Below are positions 22,685 to 32,781 of a stretch of 64,000 nt of DNA, in pieces (within the stretch, counting starts at the first letter, position 1; each line of letters starts with the position of its first letter). This DNA comes from an uncultured Bacilli bacterium. Lineage in GTDB: Bacteria > Bacillota_I > Bacilli_A > RF39 > UBA660. The stretch spans positions 104,915-168,914 of the forward strand of contig CAKPRZ010000003.1 in assembly GCA_934183165.1 (NCBI GenBank). Reading direction: 5' to 3'. The translations under genes and the position numbers were made by a program. The notes beneath the pieces are model-generated. The model had not been told where the DNA came from. It saw only the letters and a program-made list of their open reading frames with translations, and searched no databases.

Positions 22685-25420
22685 AAAACTATTACATTTT
22701 ATTTTTTCTTTTGGGGTAGAATCTATATTTTCAATCAATTTATCTAAAGAATCATTTACATTATTTTTATATAACATCATAACCCTAAGTATTATACTTT
22801 CTACTTCTTCTAAACTAATATTTAAAAAATTAGAAATTGATTCATTTGTAAAATATTTACTATCTATATATCCCATTTTAAGTGAAATAATTATAGCTTC
22901 CTTTGGAGTTAATTTTTCCAACATTCTATTAAACATTGGTGTTTTTAATAAATTTAAAATTTCTATATAATTTTCTTTAGTTAAATTATTTTCTTCAGAA
23001 TCAATTTTAGTAACTGGTTCTATTTGTATATCAATCTCTTGATTTTTAGTTTTATCACTTTCATCTGATAAAACTACGTTTCTGAAATTTTTCATAATTG
23101 TCTTTAATTTTGGAATTATCTCTTTATAAAACTCTACATATTCTTCTTCATTTAATTTACTTTCTTCTGGATCTGTTAAATCACTTCCATAACGCAATTT
23201 AACTAATTCTTGTTCTTCTTTTGAAAGCATTGTTAGAGCTTTATCTATTTCCTCTTTAGAATAATCAGATAACAAAATATATATTGTAACATCCCTGCTA
23301 TTTGCATTAATTTGTTTTTTAATTGTTGGAACAACCTCTCGATAAAACTTACCTTTTTCTGTTTTGTTTAAGTTATTAACTGTTTGTTCATCAAAACCAT
23401 TTGTATAACGTAAATCAATTAATCTTTTATCTTCCTCTGAAAGAACTGATAATGCCTTGTCTACTTCTTTCTCAGGATAATTTTGAAAAAGACGATATAT
23501 TGTATTAGGCTTTCTATAATTTGGATTAAGATATTCTTTTAATTTAGGTATAATTCTACCATAAAAAATAGATTTTTGTTTTTCAGTTAAACTACCAGTT
23601 AAACTACCATATTGTGGTTGTTCTAGATTTTCTCCATAACGAAACCTAATTAATTCTTGTTCTTCATTGGATAGCATCAATATTGCTTTATTTATTTCTT
23701 CTTTATGATAATTCGGTAAAAGATTGTATATTGTTTTTTTAGGTTGTTTCTTTTTTTCAAGAGCTTGTTTAATTTTAGGAATAATTGTACTTTCTAAATA
23801 AGCTAATTGTTTTTTCTTCAACTTACTTATATAAGGTACTTCCAAATTATCACCATAATGTAATTTAATTAACTCTTGATCAAATGGTGAAAGTGACAAT
23901 ATTGTTTCTTGGATATCTACATCTTTATTAATCATTAGTTTTTGATATATGGTTTTATTAACTTGTAATTGCTCTTTTCCTTGTTCTGGATTCTGTAGAA
24001 ATTGTGCAAATTTATTAGCTGCTTTAGAATGTCTTATTTTAATTATTGCTTTATCCTCAATTTGTCTAATTCTTTCTCTACTTAGACCATATTTATCACC
24101 AATTTCTTGTAGAGTATATATCTTTTGATTATAAAAACCAAATCTACTAAGTATTACATCTCTTTCTATATCCTTTAAATTGCACTCGTTCAGTATATTA
24201 AAAATACTTTCATTAATCATTTTATTTTCTACATTTTCTTCTAATTTTTCTTCACTTGGGATAAAATCTATAAGTTCACTTTCCTCATCATCCCCAACTT
24301 TAGTATCAAGACTAACAGTAGATAAAAAACATTTAGATATTTTAGTAGCTGATGCAACTGATATATTCATAAATTTCGCTATTTCTTCTATTGGAGGATT
24401 CTTCCCAAATATAGGTTCTAATTCAAATAAAGCTTTTTTATATGCATTTAATTTATCTGACATATGTATCGGAATACGAATTGTTCTAGACTTGTTGCCT
24501 ATCTCCCTAATGATAGCTTGTTTAATCCACCAAGTTGCATAAGTTGAAAATTGAAAACCTAAAGTTGGATCAAAATCTTCAACAGCTCTTAGAAGGCCAA
24601 TGTTCCCTTCCTGTATTAAATCCAGTAGATCTACTCCTCTTCCTTGAAATCTAACTGCAATGCTTAAAACCAATCTTAAATTATGCTCAACAATTTTTTT
24701 CTTTGCATTCTCACTGCCTGATAAGATTTGTTCAAATAAATATTTATATTCATCTTCATTTAATAGTGGATATTTCTCCATATCTCTTAAATATATTTTT
24801 AAATTATCATCAACTTTATCAGTAAACTCTTCATCTAATCGATCATTCATATCAACATTATTTATCATACAGTACGTTTCAATAAGTTCTACTGCAAGAC
24901 TATTATCAGCTGAATCAAAGCAAAATACTTCATCAGTATATCCATTCTTTATTTGATCATAGTGATTCTTTAATATAAAATACAATGAATTATCAAGTTT
25001 TTCATTTCTTCTAATCAATGATACTAATATATCAGGAGAAATAAGTGAATTATTAATAGATAAATTAGTAGTTAACTGTTTTATTATTTTAAATGCATTT
25101 TTATAAGTCGTTGGATTTATTTCAATACTATTAATATAGTTATCCATAATGTCTACTAATTTTTCGGGATCATTACCTTTTATTTCTAAAGTTTTTTGAA
25201 AAAGTAAATCAATTTTATTCATTATATATTCAGAATAATTGTTTGTACCATTATAATTTGTTTTTGATTTTTCTATTATTTTTAATACAAGTTCATGATA
25301 TTTATTTTTTGGAATATCAAGACACGCAAAAGAAGTATACATTTTATCGATACTTGGTAATAATTGTTCAAATATTTTTTTAGAATCCAATTTTTTAATT
25401 TGTGTTAAATTCAGTTCCAT
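22673..25420 (-). CDS. Sigma-70 family factor with four tandem C-terminal repeats
   Basis: 915 residues from ATG at 25420 (GGAGGTACTA ahead), more than twice the usual group-1 size. Residues ~1-200 are helical with no recognised domain. A full sigma core follows: region 1.2 [20 protein letters not shown], region 2 [13 protein letters not shown] and [19 protein letters not shown] and [13 protein letters not shown], region 3, and region 4 [20 protein letters not shown]. After residue ~490 come four repeats of ~71-77 residues (TIY..L....KEEI.KA...LS.EEQEL..LRYG) and then a further region-4-like helix pair ([20 protein letters not shown]). Region 4 is intact, so it should bind promoters. Function of the repeats is unknown; whether it is the housekeeping factor cannot be said from this window. 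Confidence 0.9.
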   Translation of the reverse strand: MELNLTQIKKLDSKKIFEQLLPSIDKMYTSFACLDIPKNKYHELVLKIIEKSKTNYNGTNNYSEYIMNKIDLLFQKTLEIKGNDPEKLVDIMDNYINSIEINPTTYKNAFKIIKQLTTNLSINNSLISPDILVSLIRRNEKLDNSLYFILKNHYDQIKNGYTDEVFCFDSADNSLAVELIETYCMINNVDMNDRLDEEFTDKVDDNLKIYLRDMEKYPLLNEDEYKYLFEQILSGSENAKKKIVEHNLRLVLSIAVRFQGRGVDLLDLIQEGNIGLLRAVEDFDPTLGFQFSTYATWWIKQAIIREIGNKSRTIRIPIHMSDKLNAYKKALFELEPIFGKNPPIEEIAKFMNISVASATKISKCFLSTVSLDTKVGDDEESELIDFIPSEEKLEENVENKMINESIFNILNECNLKDIERDVILSRFGFYNQKIYTLQEIGDKYGLSRERIRQIEDKAIIKIRHSKAANKFAQFLQNPEQGKEQLQVNKTIYQKLMINKDVDIQETILSLSPFDQELIKLHYGDNLEVPYISKLKKKQLAYLESTIIPKIKQALEKKKQPKKTIYNLLPNYHKEEINKAILMLSNEEQELIRFRYGENLEQPQYGSLTGSLTEKQKSIFYGRIIPKLKEYLNPNYRKPNTIYRLFQNYPEKEVDKALSVLSEEDKRLIDLRYTNGFDEQTVNNLNKTEKGKFYREVVPTIKKQINANSRDVTIYILLSDYSKEEIDKALTMLSKEEQELVKLRYGSDLTDPEESKLNEEEYVEFYKEIIPKLKTIMKNFRNVVLSDESDKTKNQEIDIQIEPVTKIDSEENNLTKENYIEILNLLKTPMFNRMLEKLTPKEAIIISLKMGYIDSKYFTNESISNFLNISLEEVESIILRVMMLYKNNVNDSLDKLIENIDSTPKEKIKCNSFKNS
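23075..23953 (-). repeat. Four tandem ~73-residue repeats inside the sigma gene
   Basis: Units begin at TIYQKL, TIYNLL, TIYRLF and TIYILL, at about 23953, 23734, 23503 and 23287 going down the minus strand. Each has a helix, LS.x.E.ELI..(R/H)Y as in sigma region 4.1, a variable linker and a final IIPKIK/IIPKLK helix. Unit 2 carries a short internal GSLTGSL duplication. Diverged sequences show old duplication, not slippage. Confidence 0.85.
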
Positions 25421-25496
25421 TAGTACCTCCAATGTAAATTTATATGTATCATGTCTGTATATTATAAATCATTTAGATAACTTAGTAAATTATTTT

Positions 25497-25537
25497 TAAA
25501 AAAAAAGATAGATTTAAGGTTAGACTTTAAATCTATC
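25497..25537 (-). terminator. Terminator after the SASP gene
   Basis: GATAGATTTAA (25507-25517) pairs with TTAAATCTATC (25527-25537), and nine or more T follow on the minus strand. Confidence 0.9.
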
Positions 25538-25551
25538 TAGTTATTCTATTA

Positions 25552-25776
25552 TTAGAAATTATTATTGTTATAGCTTCCGCTTAACTGATTCATTCCTTGA
25601 CGTACTAATCTTTTTGTAATTTCACCACCAACAGTACCATTAGCACGTGAAGTTGTATCTGGACCTAAATTTACACCAAATTCATTAGCTATTTCATATT
25701 TCATTTTGTCGATAGCTTGTTTAGCACCAGGAACTCTCATTTTCATAGAGTCTTGTTTACTATTCATTGTTTTCAC
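25552..25776 (-). CDS. Alpha/beta-type small acid-soluble spore protein
   Basis: 74 residues. The family core is complete: [20 protein letters not shown] (with the GPR protease region around EIA) and [20 protein letters not shown]. These proteins coat spore DNA and protect it from UV and heat. ATG at 25776 has AGGAGGTG ahead, and a sigma-G-like promoter is placed at 25791-25820. It is monocistronic with its own terminator and is firm evidence of a sporulating lineage. Confidence 0.97.
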   Translation of the reverse strand: MKTMNSKQDSMKMRVPGAKQAIDKMKYEIANEFGVNLGPDTTSRANGTVGGEITKRLVRQGMNQLSGSYNNNNF

Positions 25777-25790
25777 CTCCTATACATTCA

Positions 25791-25820
25791 TAGGATGTGA
25801 AATTTTTTACATTAAATACA
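25791..25820 (-). promoter_or_regulatory. Sigma-G-like promoter of the SASP gene
   Basis: On the minus strand TGTATT (25815-25820) and CATCCTA (25791-25797) are 17 bases apart; the sigma-G consensus is TGAATA and CATACTA at 17-18. The -10 matches at 6 of 7 positions. The gene is a classical sigma-G target. Confidence 0.65.
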
Positions 25821-25843
25821 TAAATTTAACTGGTAATTTTTTC

Positions 25844-27031
25844 CTATAGCAAATCTTGATAATTGCCTTGTTCATCTTCTGTAATTATTATTACTTTATC
25901 ATTTGTGATTGCTTTATCAATCATTGGTTCATAATCGAATTTTTTTTCATATTCAATACATTTATCTAATCTTGGATTAATTACAGGATGTTTTGGAACA
26001 AACACTGTACAACAATCTTCAAATGGTAAAATACTAATATCATATGTATCTATTTTTTTTGCAATTTGGATTATCTCCAATTTATCAAGGCAAGCTACTG
26101 GTCTTATTACAGGCATATTAGTTACATTATTAATAACTGACATACTTGTTAATGTTTGTGACGCCACTTGTCCAACGGATTCACCATTAGATATTGCCAA
26201 GCACTTATTTTTTTTAGCCAGTCTTTCTGTTATACGATACATCATTCTGCGCATAATAGTAATACAATATTCACTATCTATATATTTATATATACTTTCC
26301 TGTATTTCAGTAAAAGGAATAACATGAACTACTATTTTATCTGTATAAATTGACAATTTTTTTGCAAGTTCTAAAACTTTATTACGTGCTTCAATGCTTG
26401 TATGTGGAATAGCCTCAAAATACACACATTCCAACTTTATTCCTCTTTTTAATGTTAAATATCCCGCTACAGGAGAATCAATTCCTCCTGAAAGCATCAA
26501 CATTGCTTTTCCAAGAGCTGAATTAGGATATCCACCTAATCCTTTATAACTATTTGTATAAATATAAGTATTATATTCTCTTATTTCAATATTAAGTAAC
26601 AAATCGGGATTATGAACATCAACTTTTTTAGCCTCAAAATTCTTTAAGATCATTCCACCAATTTGTTTTGAAAAATCTAAACTGTGAATTTCAAAGTTTT
26701 TATCACTTCTTTTTGTTTCAACTTTAAAAGTTTTAAATTTTTCATTACTAATTATATCCAAAACAGATGATTTAATACTCTCAACATCAGTTGGAACTTT
26801 GTATGCTACTAAATATTCAAATATTCCAAATATTGAATTTATTCTTTTTAAAATTTTATCTAAATCATTATCATTAAATTCAATATACATTCTTGATATA
26901 TCTTTATAAATTTTTACATTATAATTTTTTAACTTATCATTTATATTTTTGTACAATGTATTTATAAAAAATTTTCTATTTCCTTTTTTAGTAGTTAATT
27001 CTCCATATTTAATTAATATAACTCTATTCAT
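25844..27031 (-). CDS. thiI: tRNA 4-thiouridine synthase ThiI
   Basis: 395 residues, the short form without a rhodanese domain. N-terminal ferredoxin-like/THUMP region (IKYGELTTKKGNRKFFINTL), then the PP-loop ATPase core MLSGGIDSPVAGYLTLKRG with AISNGESVGQVASQTLTSM and a C-terminal EDCCTVFVPKHPVINP. It puts sulfur on U8 of tRNA and may serve thiamine synthesis. In Bacillus it pairs with an IscS paralogue; no desulfurase is adjacent here. Confidence 0.93.
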   Translation of the reverse strand: MNRVILIKYGELTTKKGNRKFFINTLYKNINDKLKNYNVKIYKDISRMYIEFNDNDLDKILKRINSIFGIFEYLVAYKVPTDVESIKSSVLDIISNEKFKTFKVETKRSDKNFEIHSLDFSKQIGGMILKNFEAKKVDVHNPDLLLNIEIREYNTYIYTNSYKGLGGYPNSALGKAMLMLSGGIDSPVAGYLTLKRGIKLECVYFEAIPHTSIEARNKVLELAKKLSIYTDKIVVHVIPFTEIQESIYKYIDSEYCITIMRRMMYRITERLAKKNKCLAISNGESVGQVASQTLTSMSVINNVTNMPVIRPVACLDKLEIIQIAKKIDTYDISILPFEDCCTVFVPKHPVINPRLDKCIEYEKKFDYEPMIDKAITNDKVIIITEDEQGNYQDLL

Positions 27032-27044
27032 AGTAACTCCTCCT

Positions 27045-27073
27045 CTAAAAAAGATAAGTATTTAGCTTATCTT
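27045..27073 (-). terminator. Terminator after the LTA-synthase family gene
   Basis: AAGATAAG (27051-27058) pairs with CTTATCTT (27066-27073), followed by a T run on the minus strand, between the gene at 27078 and thiI. Confidence 0.8.
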
Positions 27074-27077
27074 TAAA

Positions 27078-29162
27078 TTACTCACCATTTATTACTTTCG
27101 ATTCATCAACATTATCATTTGAAGCATTTTTTATTAAATCATAAACAATAATAGCATTTGATACATCTAACAGTTTATCGGCATATTCACTATTTTTATC
27201 AATATATTCTTTATTAATAACGCTTCCCTTTAATACTAAATATTCATTTTTTTGACTATTGTAGTAAACTTTACTAGTTAACCAGTTTCCTGATGGGAAA
27301 ACTACAATATTTTCTTTTAAGTTGTTAAATATATCATGTCCTAATGCATATTTATTTTCAAAGCCAAACATGTTACCAAGGGTTGGCATTAGATCATACA
27401 TTCCCATAACCGAACTTATTTTCTGTGGTTTAGTATCCTTTGAATAAATCATTAATGGTACTTTTCTATTAAGCTCATAACTATATTCATCGAAAGTAAC
27501 ATAATCTGGGTCATTTGCACTTAATACACCATCTGTTTTAATGTCGTAATTGTAAAACTTTTGATAATCAGCCAAAGGTAATCTGGCATCATGATCTCCA
27601 TATAAAACAATTACTGTATTATCTAGTAGGTTTTCATCCTCTAGCATTTGGAAGAATTCACCAAGACATTTATCTGCATAATGAGCAGATTTTAGATAAT
27701 TTCCTAACTTAGTTCCTTCCAAATAAGGATATTTAACTCCATCTACAGTTTTACTTACATCAAATTCACCATACTTATCAGTAGCTGCGAAAGGAGTGTG
27801 ATTAGTCAGCATAATAAATGTACCATAATATTTATCATGTTCACTATTTATTACTTTTAATTTTTGAACAGCCTGTTTAAAGAATGAATGATCAGATAAA
27901 CCGAGACCAATTGTTTCATCTATATTGAATTCACTTTTAGCATAAAAATGTTCATATCCTAAATTTTTATGCATAACTCGTCTGTTCCAATAATCTGCAT
28001 TATTACCATGCATAGCAAAAGTATAATAGCCCATATCTTTTAAAAGTTGTGGCATAGCTATATATGTTTTATCAAAGTGATTTCCAAATGCAGTACCAGT
28101 ATTTGATGGCATTAAGGATGTAGCCAAAGTAAATTCTGTATCACTACTTGTACCAACACTGACTTGAGAATAAAAATTATCAAAATACATACTTTTTTGA
28201 GCTAATTTATTTAAATTTGGTGTTACTTCTTGACCATTAATTTTTAATCCTATTAAAAAGTTTTGCATACTTTCAGCATGAATACCTATAATATTTTTAC
28301 CTTTGTATATATTAGTATACTCGTTTGTCTTTTTAGTATTATCTCTATCTTTAAAATATTCATTAAACTTTTTAAGAGCATTGTCATAGCCAAATAAAGA
28401 GCTAATTTTAGGTTCAATGCTTTTAACAAAATCATTTATATGGTATATATATATACCATATTTACTAACTATATATTCACGATTCCACTGTTTTACTAAT
28501 CTTCCTATGTCTGTACCTGTTAATGTAACACCAAACATAAGTGAAAATACAGCTCCAACTATCAATATTTTTGATGCTAATCTTCTATTTGCATTTTTAT
28601 AAACTTTTTTCTTACTAAGAATCACAAATACTACCACTAATACCGCAAATAGTAATGGATATATTAAATCTTTTATTTTTACAACACTATCTGTAACAGC
28701 ATCTCCAACTGCAAAAACAAATTTTGTGGTTGATATTAGTGAAATAGACGCAAATGATGTGTAATAATTATAATAGCAAGAATTAACAACACACATAATC
28801 ATCATTATAAGGCTGACAATTACATAATATATAATTTGACTTTTTTGCTTCATCAAATATCCTAGGCCACCTAATAAAGTAATTAAAGCTAAATCTGCCA
28901 TAAATGGCGAATAAGAAAACAATGTACCTACTCCACCTATTGTTAAAACACGTAATAATACACCATTTACTAAGTTTATTATTAAGAATAAACAAAAATA
29001 TCTATTGTTTTTAATAAACTCAAAAATTTTATTAAATATTTTTTTAGTACATCCTTTAGGATCATTTAAAAATATATTAAATTTTTTCTTGGTTTTTGTT
29101 ACTATTTTCTTAACATTTTTACCAAAACATTTTTTTTCTTTTTTATCTATCTTTTTTTTCAT
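27078..29162 (-). CDS. LTA-synthase family sulfatase-fold membrane enzyme
   Basis: 694 residues. A basic N-terminus and five membrane helices (residues ~50-215) precede an extracellular sulfatase-type domain from about residue 265. Visible motifs: KNIIGIHAESMQNFL, SVGTSSDTEFTLATSLMPS (nucleophile region; Ser lies where LtaS has Thr of GKTSD), FAMHGNNADYWNRRV, HTPFAAT and VIVLYGDHDAR. The family moves glycerol phosphate from phosphatidylglycerol to teichoic acid. ATG at 29162 follows GAAGGTGTTGAG. The Ser/Thr change may be a class difference rather than loss of activity. Confidence 0.88.
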   Translation of the reverse strand: MKKKIDKKEKKCFGKNVKKIVTKTKKKFNIFLNDPKGCTKKIFNKIFEFIKNNRYFCLFLIINLVNGVLLRVLTIGGVGTLFSYSPFMADLALITLLGGLGYLMKQKSQIIYYVIVSLIMMIMCVVNSCYYNYYTSFASISLISTTKFVFAVGDAVTDSVVKIKDLIYPLLFAVLVVVFVILSKKKVYKNANRRLASKILIVGAVFSLMFGVTLTGTDIGRLVKQWNREYIVSKYGIYIYHINDFVKSIEPKISSLFGYDNALKKFNEYFKDRDNTKKTNEYTNIYKGKNIIGIHAESMQNFLIGLKINGQEVTPNLNKLAQKSMYFDNFYSQVSVGTSSDTEFTLATSLMPSNTGTAFGNHFDKTYIAMPQLLKDMGYYTFAMHGNNADYWNRRVMHKNLGYEHFYAKSEFNIDETIGLGLSDHSFFKQAVQKLKVINSEHDKYYGTFIMLTNHTPFAATDKYGEFDVSKTVDGVKYPYLEGTKLGNYLKSAHYADKCLGEFFQMLEDENLLDNTVIVLYGDHDARLPLADYQKFYNYDIKTDGVLSANDPDYVTFDEYSYELNRKVPLMIYSKDTKPQKISSVMGMYDLMPTLGNMFGFENKYALGHDIFNNLKENIVVFPSGNWLTSKVYYNSQKNEYLVLKGSVINKEYIDKNSEYADKLLDVSNAIIVYDLIKNASNDNVDESKVINGE

Positions 29163-29213
29163 CTCAACACCTTCACCACATATTATATCATTGAAATGTT
29201 ATTTTTTAAAGAC

Positions 29214-29240
29214 TAAAAAATAGCTCCCATAGGAACTATT
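29214..29240 (-). terminator. Terminator after the YihY/BrkB gene
   Basis: AATAGCTCCC (29219-29228) pairs with GGAACTATT (29232-29240), with a T run on the minus strand, overlapping the end of the gene at 29236. Confidence 0.7.
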
Positions 29241-30072
29241 TGTTTTTCTTTTCATCCAACTCATACTTAGTAACATTAAGTGCCATTCCAAGTACAAATA
29301 TATATGATAATAAATATAGCCATAATAACAATATTAAAAGACTTGCTACACTGCCATAAAAGGTAGTATAATTAGTAAATTTTTCAATATATATGGAATA
29401 AAACTGGTTTACCAAAGTCCACGATATTGCTGTAAATAAAGATCCATAATTCACTTGGCTTCTTTTTATTTTTTTATCTGGTGCCATGATATATATTAAT
29501 TTTATCATACCAAATATAAATAAGAAAGAAAGTGGATACTTTAAAGTATGGTAAACAGAAACAACAAATTTTCTGAAACCTGAAACATCATTTATTGACC
29601 CTATAAGTTTGAAAATCATATCACCAAATACCGGTATAAGTAATACAAACAATAACAAAACAAACAATATAATCATCATAAAGAACGCTTTTGCTCTTCT
29701 CTTAATATATGGCTTATCTTCTATTTTATAAATCTGATTTGATGCTATTATCATTGAATCTGTTGCATTAGATGCTAAGAAAAGAGAAGATGCAAAGAAT
29801 ATAATCCAATTAAAGCTAAATTCCATATTGTTAGATATGATATTCAAAAAGAATGCTGTTCCTTTTGGAAAATATCCATCTAATAAGTCATTAATAGAAT
29901 TGTAGGGTAGTTCAAGCAACGATATGCAACTACCTACTAAAGCCACTAGTGGAATCAAGGTCAAAAAGAAGAAAAAGGATAATTGCCCTGGTAACACTCT
30001 CATTTCTGGTCTAGTAATATTGAATTTTAACCTATTTACTAAAGCTATACATCTTTTTTTTATAGTTGCCAC
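29236..30072 (-). CDS. YihY/BrkB family membrane protein
   Basis: 278 residues with six membrane segments. Family marks: LPGQLSFFFFLTLIPLVALV near the N-terminus, PKGTAFFLNIISNN, LFLASNATDSMIIASNQIY and YGSVASLLILLLWLYLLSYI. Once called RNase BN, it is now thought to be a transport or envelope protein. It starts with GTG right after the GGDEF gene stop (ribosome site GGAG in that gene's end), so the pair is coupled. Confidence 0.85.
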   Translation of the reverse strand: MATIKKRCIALVNRLKFNITRPEMRVLPGQLSFFFFLTLIPLVALVGSCISLLELPYNSINDLLDGYFPKGTAFFLNIISNNMEFSFNWIIFFASSLFLASNATDSMIIASNQIYKIEDKPYIKRRAKAFFMMIILFVLLLFVLLIPVFGDMIFKLIGSINDVSGFRKFVVSVYHTLKYPLSFLFIFGMIKLIYIMAPDKKIKRSQVNYGSLFTAISWTLVNQFYSIYIEKFTNYTTFYGSVASLLILLLWLYLLSYIFVLGMALNVTKYELDEKKNK

Positions 30073-30073
30073 T

Positions 30074-32110
30074 TTACTTATACTCCTCTTTATCTGTCTT
30101 CATATCAAGTGTTGCTTCATTGATAGCATCATCAATGGTTTTAATCTCATCCATAATCATACTATATCCAATGGCTGCCCCAAATCCATGTGGTAAATTA
30201 TGCATTTCTTTTGATAATTTCTTTGTATATGTTGCAACCTGTTGTTCACTATATCCAATAAGATAAATTAAGAACTCATTTCCATCTATTCTTAATATTT
30301 CACTCTTTTCTAATTGAGTATTTATAAGTGTACTTGCTGCTTTTGAAATTAGTTTATCCCCTTCTTCATAACCATAATTTTCATTAACATAATTTACATT
30401 ATTTAAATCAATTATAATTATTGCTTGTGGATATTTTGGATTATCATTCCATTGTTTGATATTAAGATTCAAATAATTTCTGTTTTTAAGTGAAGTTAAC
30501 ATATCTGTGTATTTTTTTCTCTCTTCTTTTTTTACTGTTTTAATTTTATTTTTCTTCTTCAACAAGTAATATAATATACCAAATCCTATAATTGGAATTA
30601 ATATTGCTATTAAAAGAATGATATATAATTTTCCAAATGATGATGCATTAAATACTGATACATTCAAGCTATTTAATCCACTGTTTCGATAATTATAGTA
30701 TGAATTTGTATTAATAATATAATTAAATAAATTATAGAATTGTTCATTTTCATTATTTATCATAAAATAATAATCATTTGTCATTATATCAGTGTATAAC
30801 AATTCATAATCCTTAAATTTACTATTACGATAATAATTATAAACTTCATTATCTACTACTAATAAGTTACTATCACTATTTTTTAGCATTTCTTTAATAT
30901 TTTTATATTTTGAAATATTTGCTTTACTATTATTTTTAAAATAATTATAAAGTGAAGAATTATCTAACAAGCTTATTTTTCTTCCTTTTAAGCTTTCAAA
31001 TGAATTAACTATATAAGAATCAGATAATTTTCCAAGTACAGCATATTTTTCAATAAATGTTGAGACTGTCTTTTTATAATTATCATTATTTAAATCATAG
31101 TAATTAAAGAAAATATCGACCTCTTTTTTATCAATTGCCTCTTTTAATTTGTCATAAGAATCGTATTTTTTGAATTCAAAATCAATACCACTTAATCTAG
31201 TTATACGGTTTATATACTCTGCAGTTATTCCAACAAATTGTTTTTTTATTAATGCTTCATATGGCAAATTTTCTACAAAACCATATACATAAGTTTTAGA
31301 TAAAATATCAGATCTTGTTTTATCATTTACATTTTTACTATCAATGTAATAATCTAATAATAAATCATTGTATGTTTCTACAAATGACTCGTTTTTCCAT
31401 TTTTCAAAATATTTTTTTACAATATTACTAAGCTCTTTTTTGTTTTCATTTAAAGATAAAACAATTTTATTACTTATTTCTGTAAAGACATAATTTGTAT
31501 AATATTTATCATTAGTAATTGTATAATCAAGATACATAATGTTTGGTACTATTACCATATCAACATCACCCTTATCTAGTGATGCAAACAATTTACTAGC
31601 TGAATCATAAGTCTTATATGTTAAATTTCTACCGTTTTTAAGATAGTAACTAATATCACCAACATCATCACTAAAAACACCTAAAGTTAAATCTTCAAAA
31701 TCACTTATTCGATCTATTTTTCTTTCTTTCTTACCAAGAGCAACATATACATCTTCGTTAAGCAAGATATCATTCTTAGTAATATCACTATCTTCTTTTA
31801 CTATCTTAAATCCAAAATCATTACTTTTAGTTTTAGTTCCTCTATAATATGGTACTTTATTAAATTCAAGTTCAGTTGCTTCTGACAATTTAGTAATAAA
31901 TTTATCAAATACACCACTATTTCCATATATTGGGTAATCATTTATAACTTCTATACTTTCTACTGTATTTTTGTTTGCTTGTAACCATTTTCTTTCAGAT
32001 GATGTAAATGAATCACTATCCTCCATGTTAAAGTGAGCATATAAAGCAATAAATAATACAATTGCTACTACAAAAGGTATAGCAAAAAAGATTTTTTTAT
32101 TTATCTTCAT
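30074..32110 (-). CDS. Membrane sensor: two solute-binding-type domains and a degenerate GGDEF domain
   Basis: 678 residues. An N-terminal anchor (residues 5-25) leads to two type-II periplasmic-binding modules facing outward: VESIEVINDYPIYGNSGVFD and LSKTYVYGFVENLPYEALIK, each with the SBP_bac_3 layout. A second helix (~residues 495-518) is followed by an inside GGDEF domain: YTDMLTSLKNRNYLNLNIKQ and ILRIDGNEFLIYLIG. The signature GGDEF is DGNEF, so cyclase activity is unlikely, although c-di-GMP or nucleotide binding may remain. Its start overlaps the end of the gene at 32097. Confidence 0.82.
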   Translation of the reverse strand: MKINKKIFFAIPFVVAIVLFIALYAHFNMEDSDSFTSSERKWLQANKNTVESIEVINDYPIYGNSGVFDKFITKLSEATELEFNKVPYYRGTKTKSNDFGFKIVKEDSDITKNDILLNEDVYVALGKKERKIDRISDFEDLTLGVFSDDVGDISYYLKNGRNLTYKTYDSASKLFASLDKGDVDMVIVPNIMYLDYTITNDKYYTNYVFTEISNKIVLSLNENKKELSNIVKKYFEKWKNESFVETYNDLLLDYYIDSKNVNDKTRSDILSKTYVYGFVENLPYEALIKKQFVGITAEYINRITRLSGIDFEFKKYDSYDKLKEAIDKKEVDIFFNYYDLNNDNYKKTVSTFIEKYAVLGKLSDSYIVNSFESLKGRKISLLDNSSLYNYFKNNSKANISKYKNIKEMLKNSDSNLLVVDNEVYNYYRNSKFKDYELLYTDIMTNDYYFMINNENEQFYNLFNYIINTNSYYNYRNSGLNSLNVSVFNASSFGKLYIILLIAILIPIIGFGILYYLLKKKNKIKTVKKEERKKYTDMLTSLKNRNYLNLNIKQWNDNPKYPQAIIIIDLNNVNYVNENYGYEEGDKLISKAASTLINTQLEKSEILRIDGNEFLIYLIGYSEQQVATYTKKLSKEMHNLPHGFGAAIGYSMIMDEIKTIDDAINEATLDMKTDKEEYK

Positions 32111-32579
32111 TATCTTTTGTCACCGCCCTGTCTTTTGTCCATACTAGTTCTTTTGTTCCTCTTTGTTTATAACCAATTATTGGAAAATTATTTTCGTCTT
32201 TACTTTCCTTCTTTACAAAAACTTGTACTGAATAATAAGAAATTTGTTTTTCATTCATTGCTGATAGAGTTGTACTTCCTATTGATTTAGCATCTTTTAT
32301 AGATACATCATCTAAAACAGTTATTACTACTTCAACCGTTCTACCCGCAATATTTGTTTCTACTTTCTTAACTTTCTTGTTTTCTTTTATTTTGGATTCT
32401 ATAGAAGAAATATCCTTCTTTTCTAATTTAACTTCTTCTATTCCATCCAATCTATTACCATATTCTGGCTTACCACTATTAGTAAAAAACAAATCAACTG
32501 CAAAATACAATAAAATAACTACTGCAATAAATATCACTATTACTAACGTTGTAAATTTATGTTCTTTTATAAATTTCAT
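32097..32579 (-). CDS. Single-pass membrane protein of unknown function
   Basis: 160 residues from ATG at 32579, after GAGGAGTGGAGAT (an in-frame GTG at 32594 is before it). One N-terminal helix (TTLVIVIFIAVVILLYFAVD) anchors an outside domain of ~120 residues: VETNIAGRTVEVVITVLDDV and IGSTTLSAMNEKQISYYSVQ look like a small alpha/beta sensor fold. It is the first gene of the operon with the GGDEF sensor, so partnership in sensing is plausible. Confidence 0.65.
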   Translation of the reverse strand: MKFIKEHKFTTLVIVIFIAVVILLYFAVDLFFTNSGKPEYGNRLDGIEEVKLEKKDISSIESKIKENKKVKKVETNIAGRTVEVVITVLDDVSIKDAKSIGSTTLSAMNEKQISYYSVQVFVKKESKDENNFPIIGYKQRGTKELVWTKDRAVTKDNEDK

Positions 32580-32605
32580 ATCTCCACTCCTCACTTGCTA
32601 TTATC

Positions 32606-32634
32606 ATTATATAATATTATTTAAAAATAATCAA
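32606..32634 (-). promoter_or_regulatory. Sigma-A-type promoter
   Basis: Minus strand TTGATT (32629-32634) and TATAAT (32606-32611) are exactly 17 bases apart, upstream of the gene starting at 32579, giving a leader of about 20 bases. Confidence 0.75.
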
Positions 32635-32635
32635 A

Positions 32636-32661
32636 ACAAAAAAGCTCAAGTTATATTGAGC
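32636..32661 (-). terminator. Orphan terminator in a divergent intergenic region
   Basis: GCTCAA (32644-32649) pairs with TTGAGC (32656-32661), and a six-T run follows only on the minus strand. Both flanking genes point away, so it has no obvious coding transcript to end. It may end a short minus-strand RNA or insulate the promoter next to it. Confidence 0.55.
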
Positions 32662-32735
32662 CTTAGACTTAATCATACACCGTATGATATTATATTATGA
32701 TATATAAGCAAATTAGTTATACATTATTTATTTTA

Positions 32736-32764
32736 TTCATAATAATATTTTAACGTGATATAAT
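32736..32764 (+). promoter_or_regulatory. Promoter for the Pr6Pr gene
   Basis: TTCATA (32736-32741) and TATAAT (32759-32764) are 17 bases apart, with TG one base before the -10 (extended -10). It lies just before the ATG at 32782, so the leader is very short. Confidence 0.6.
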
Positions 32765-32781
32765 GATTGTGGTGAAAAGTT

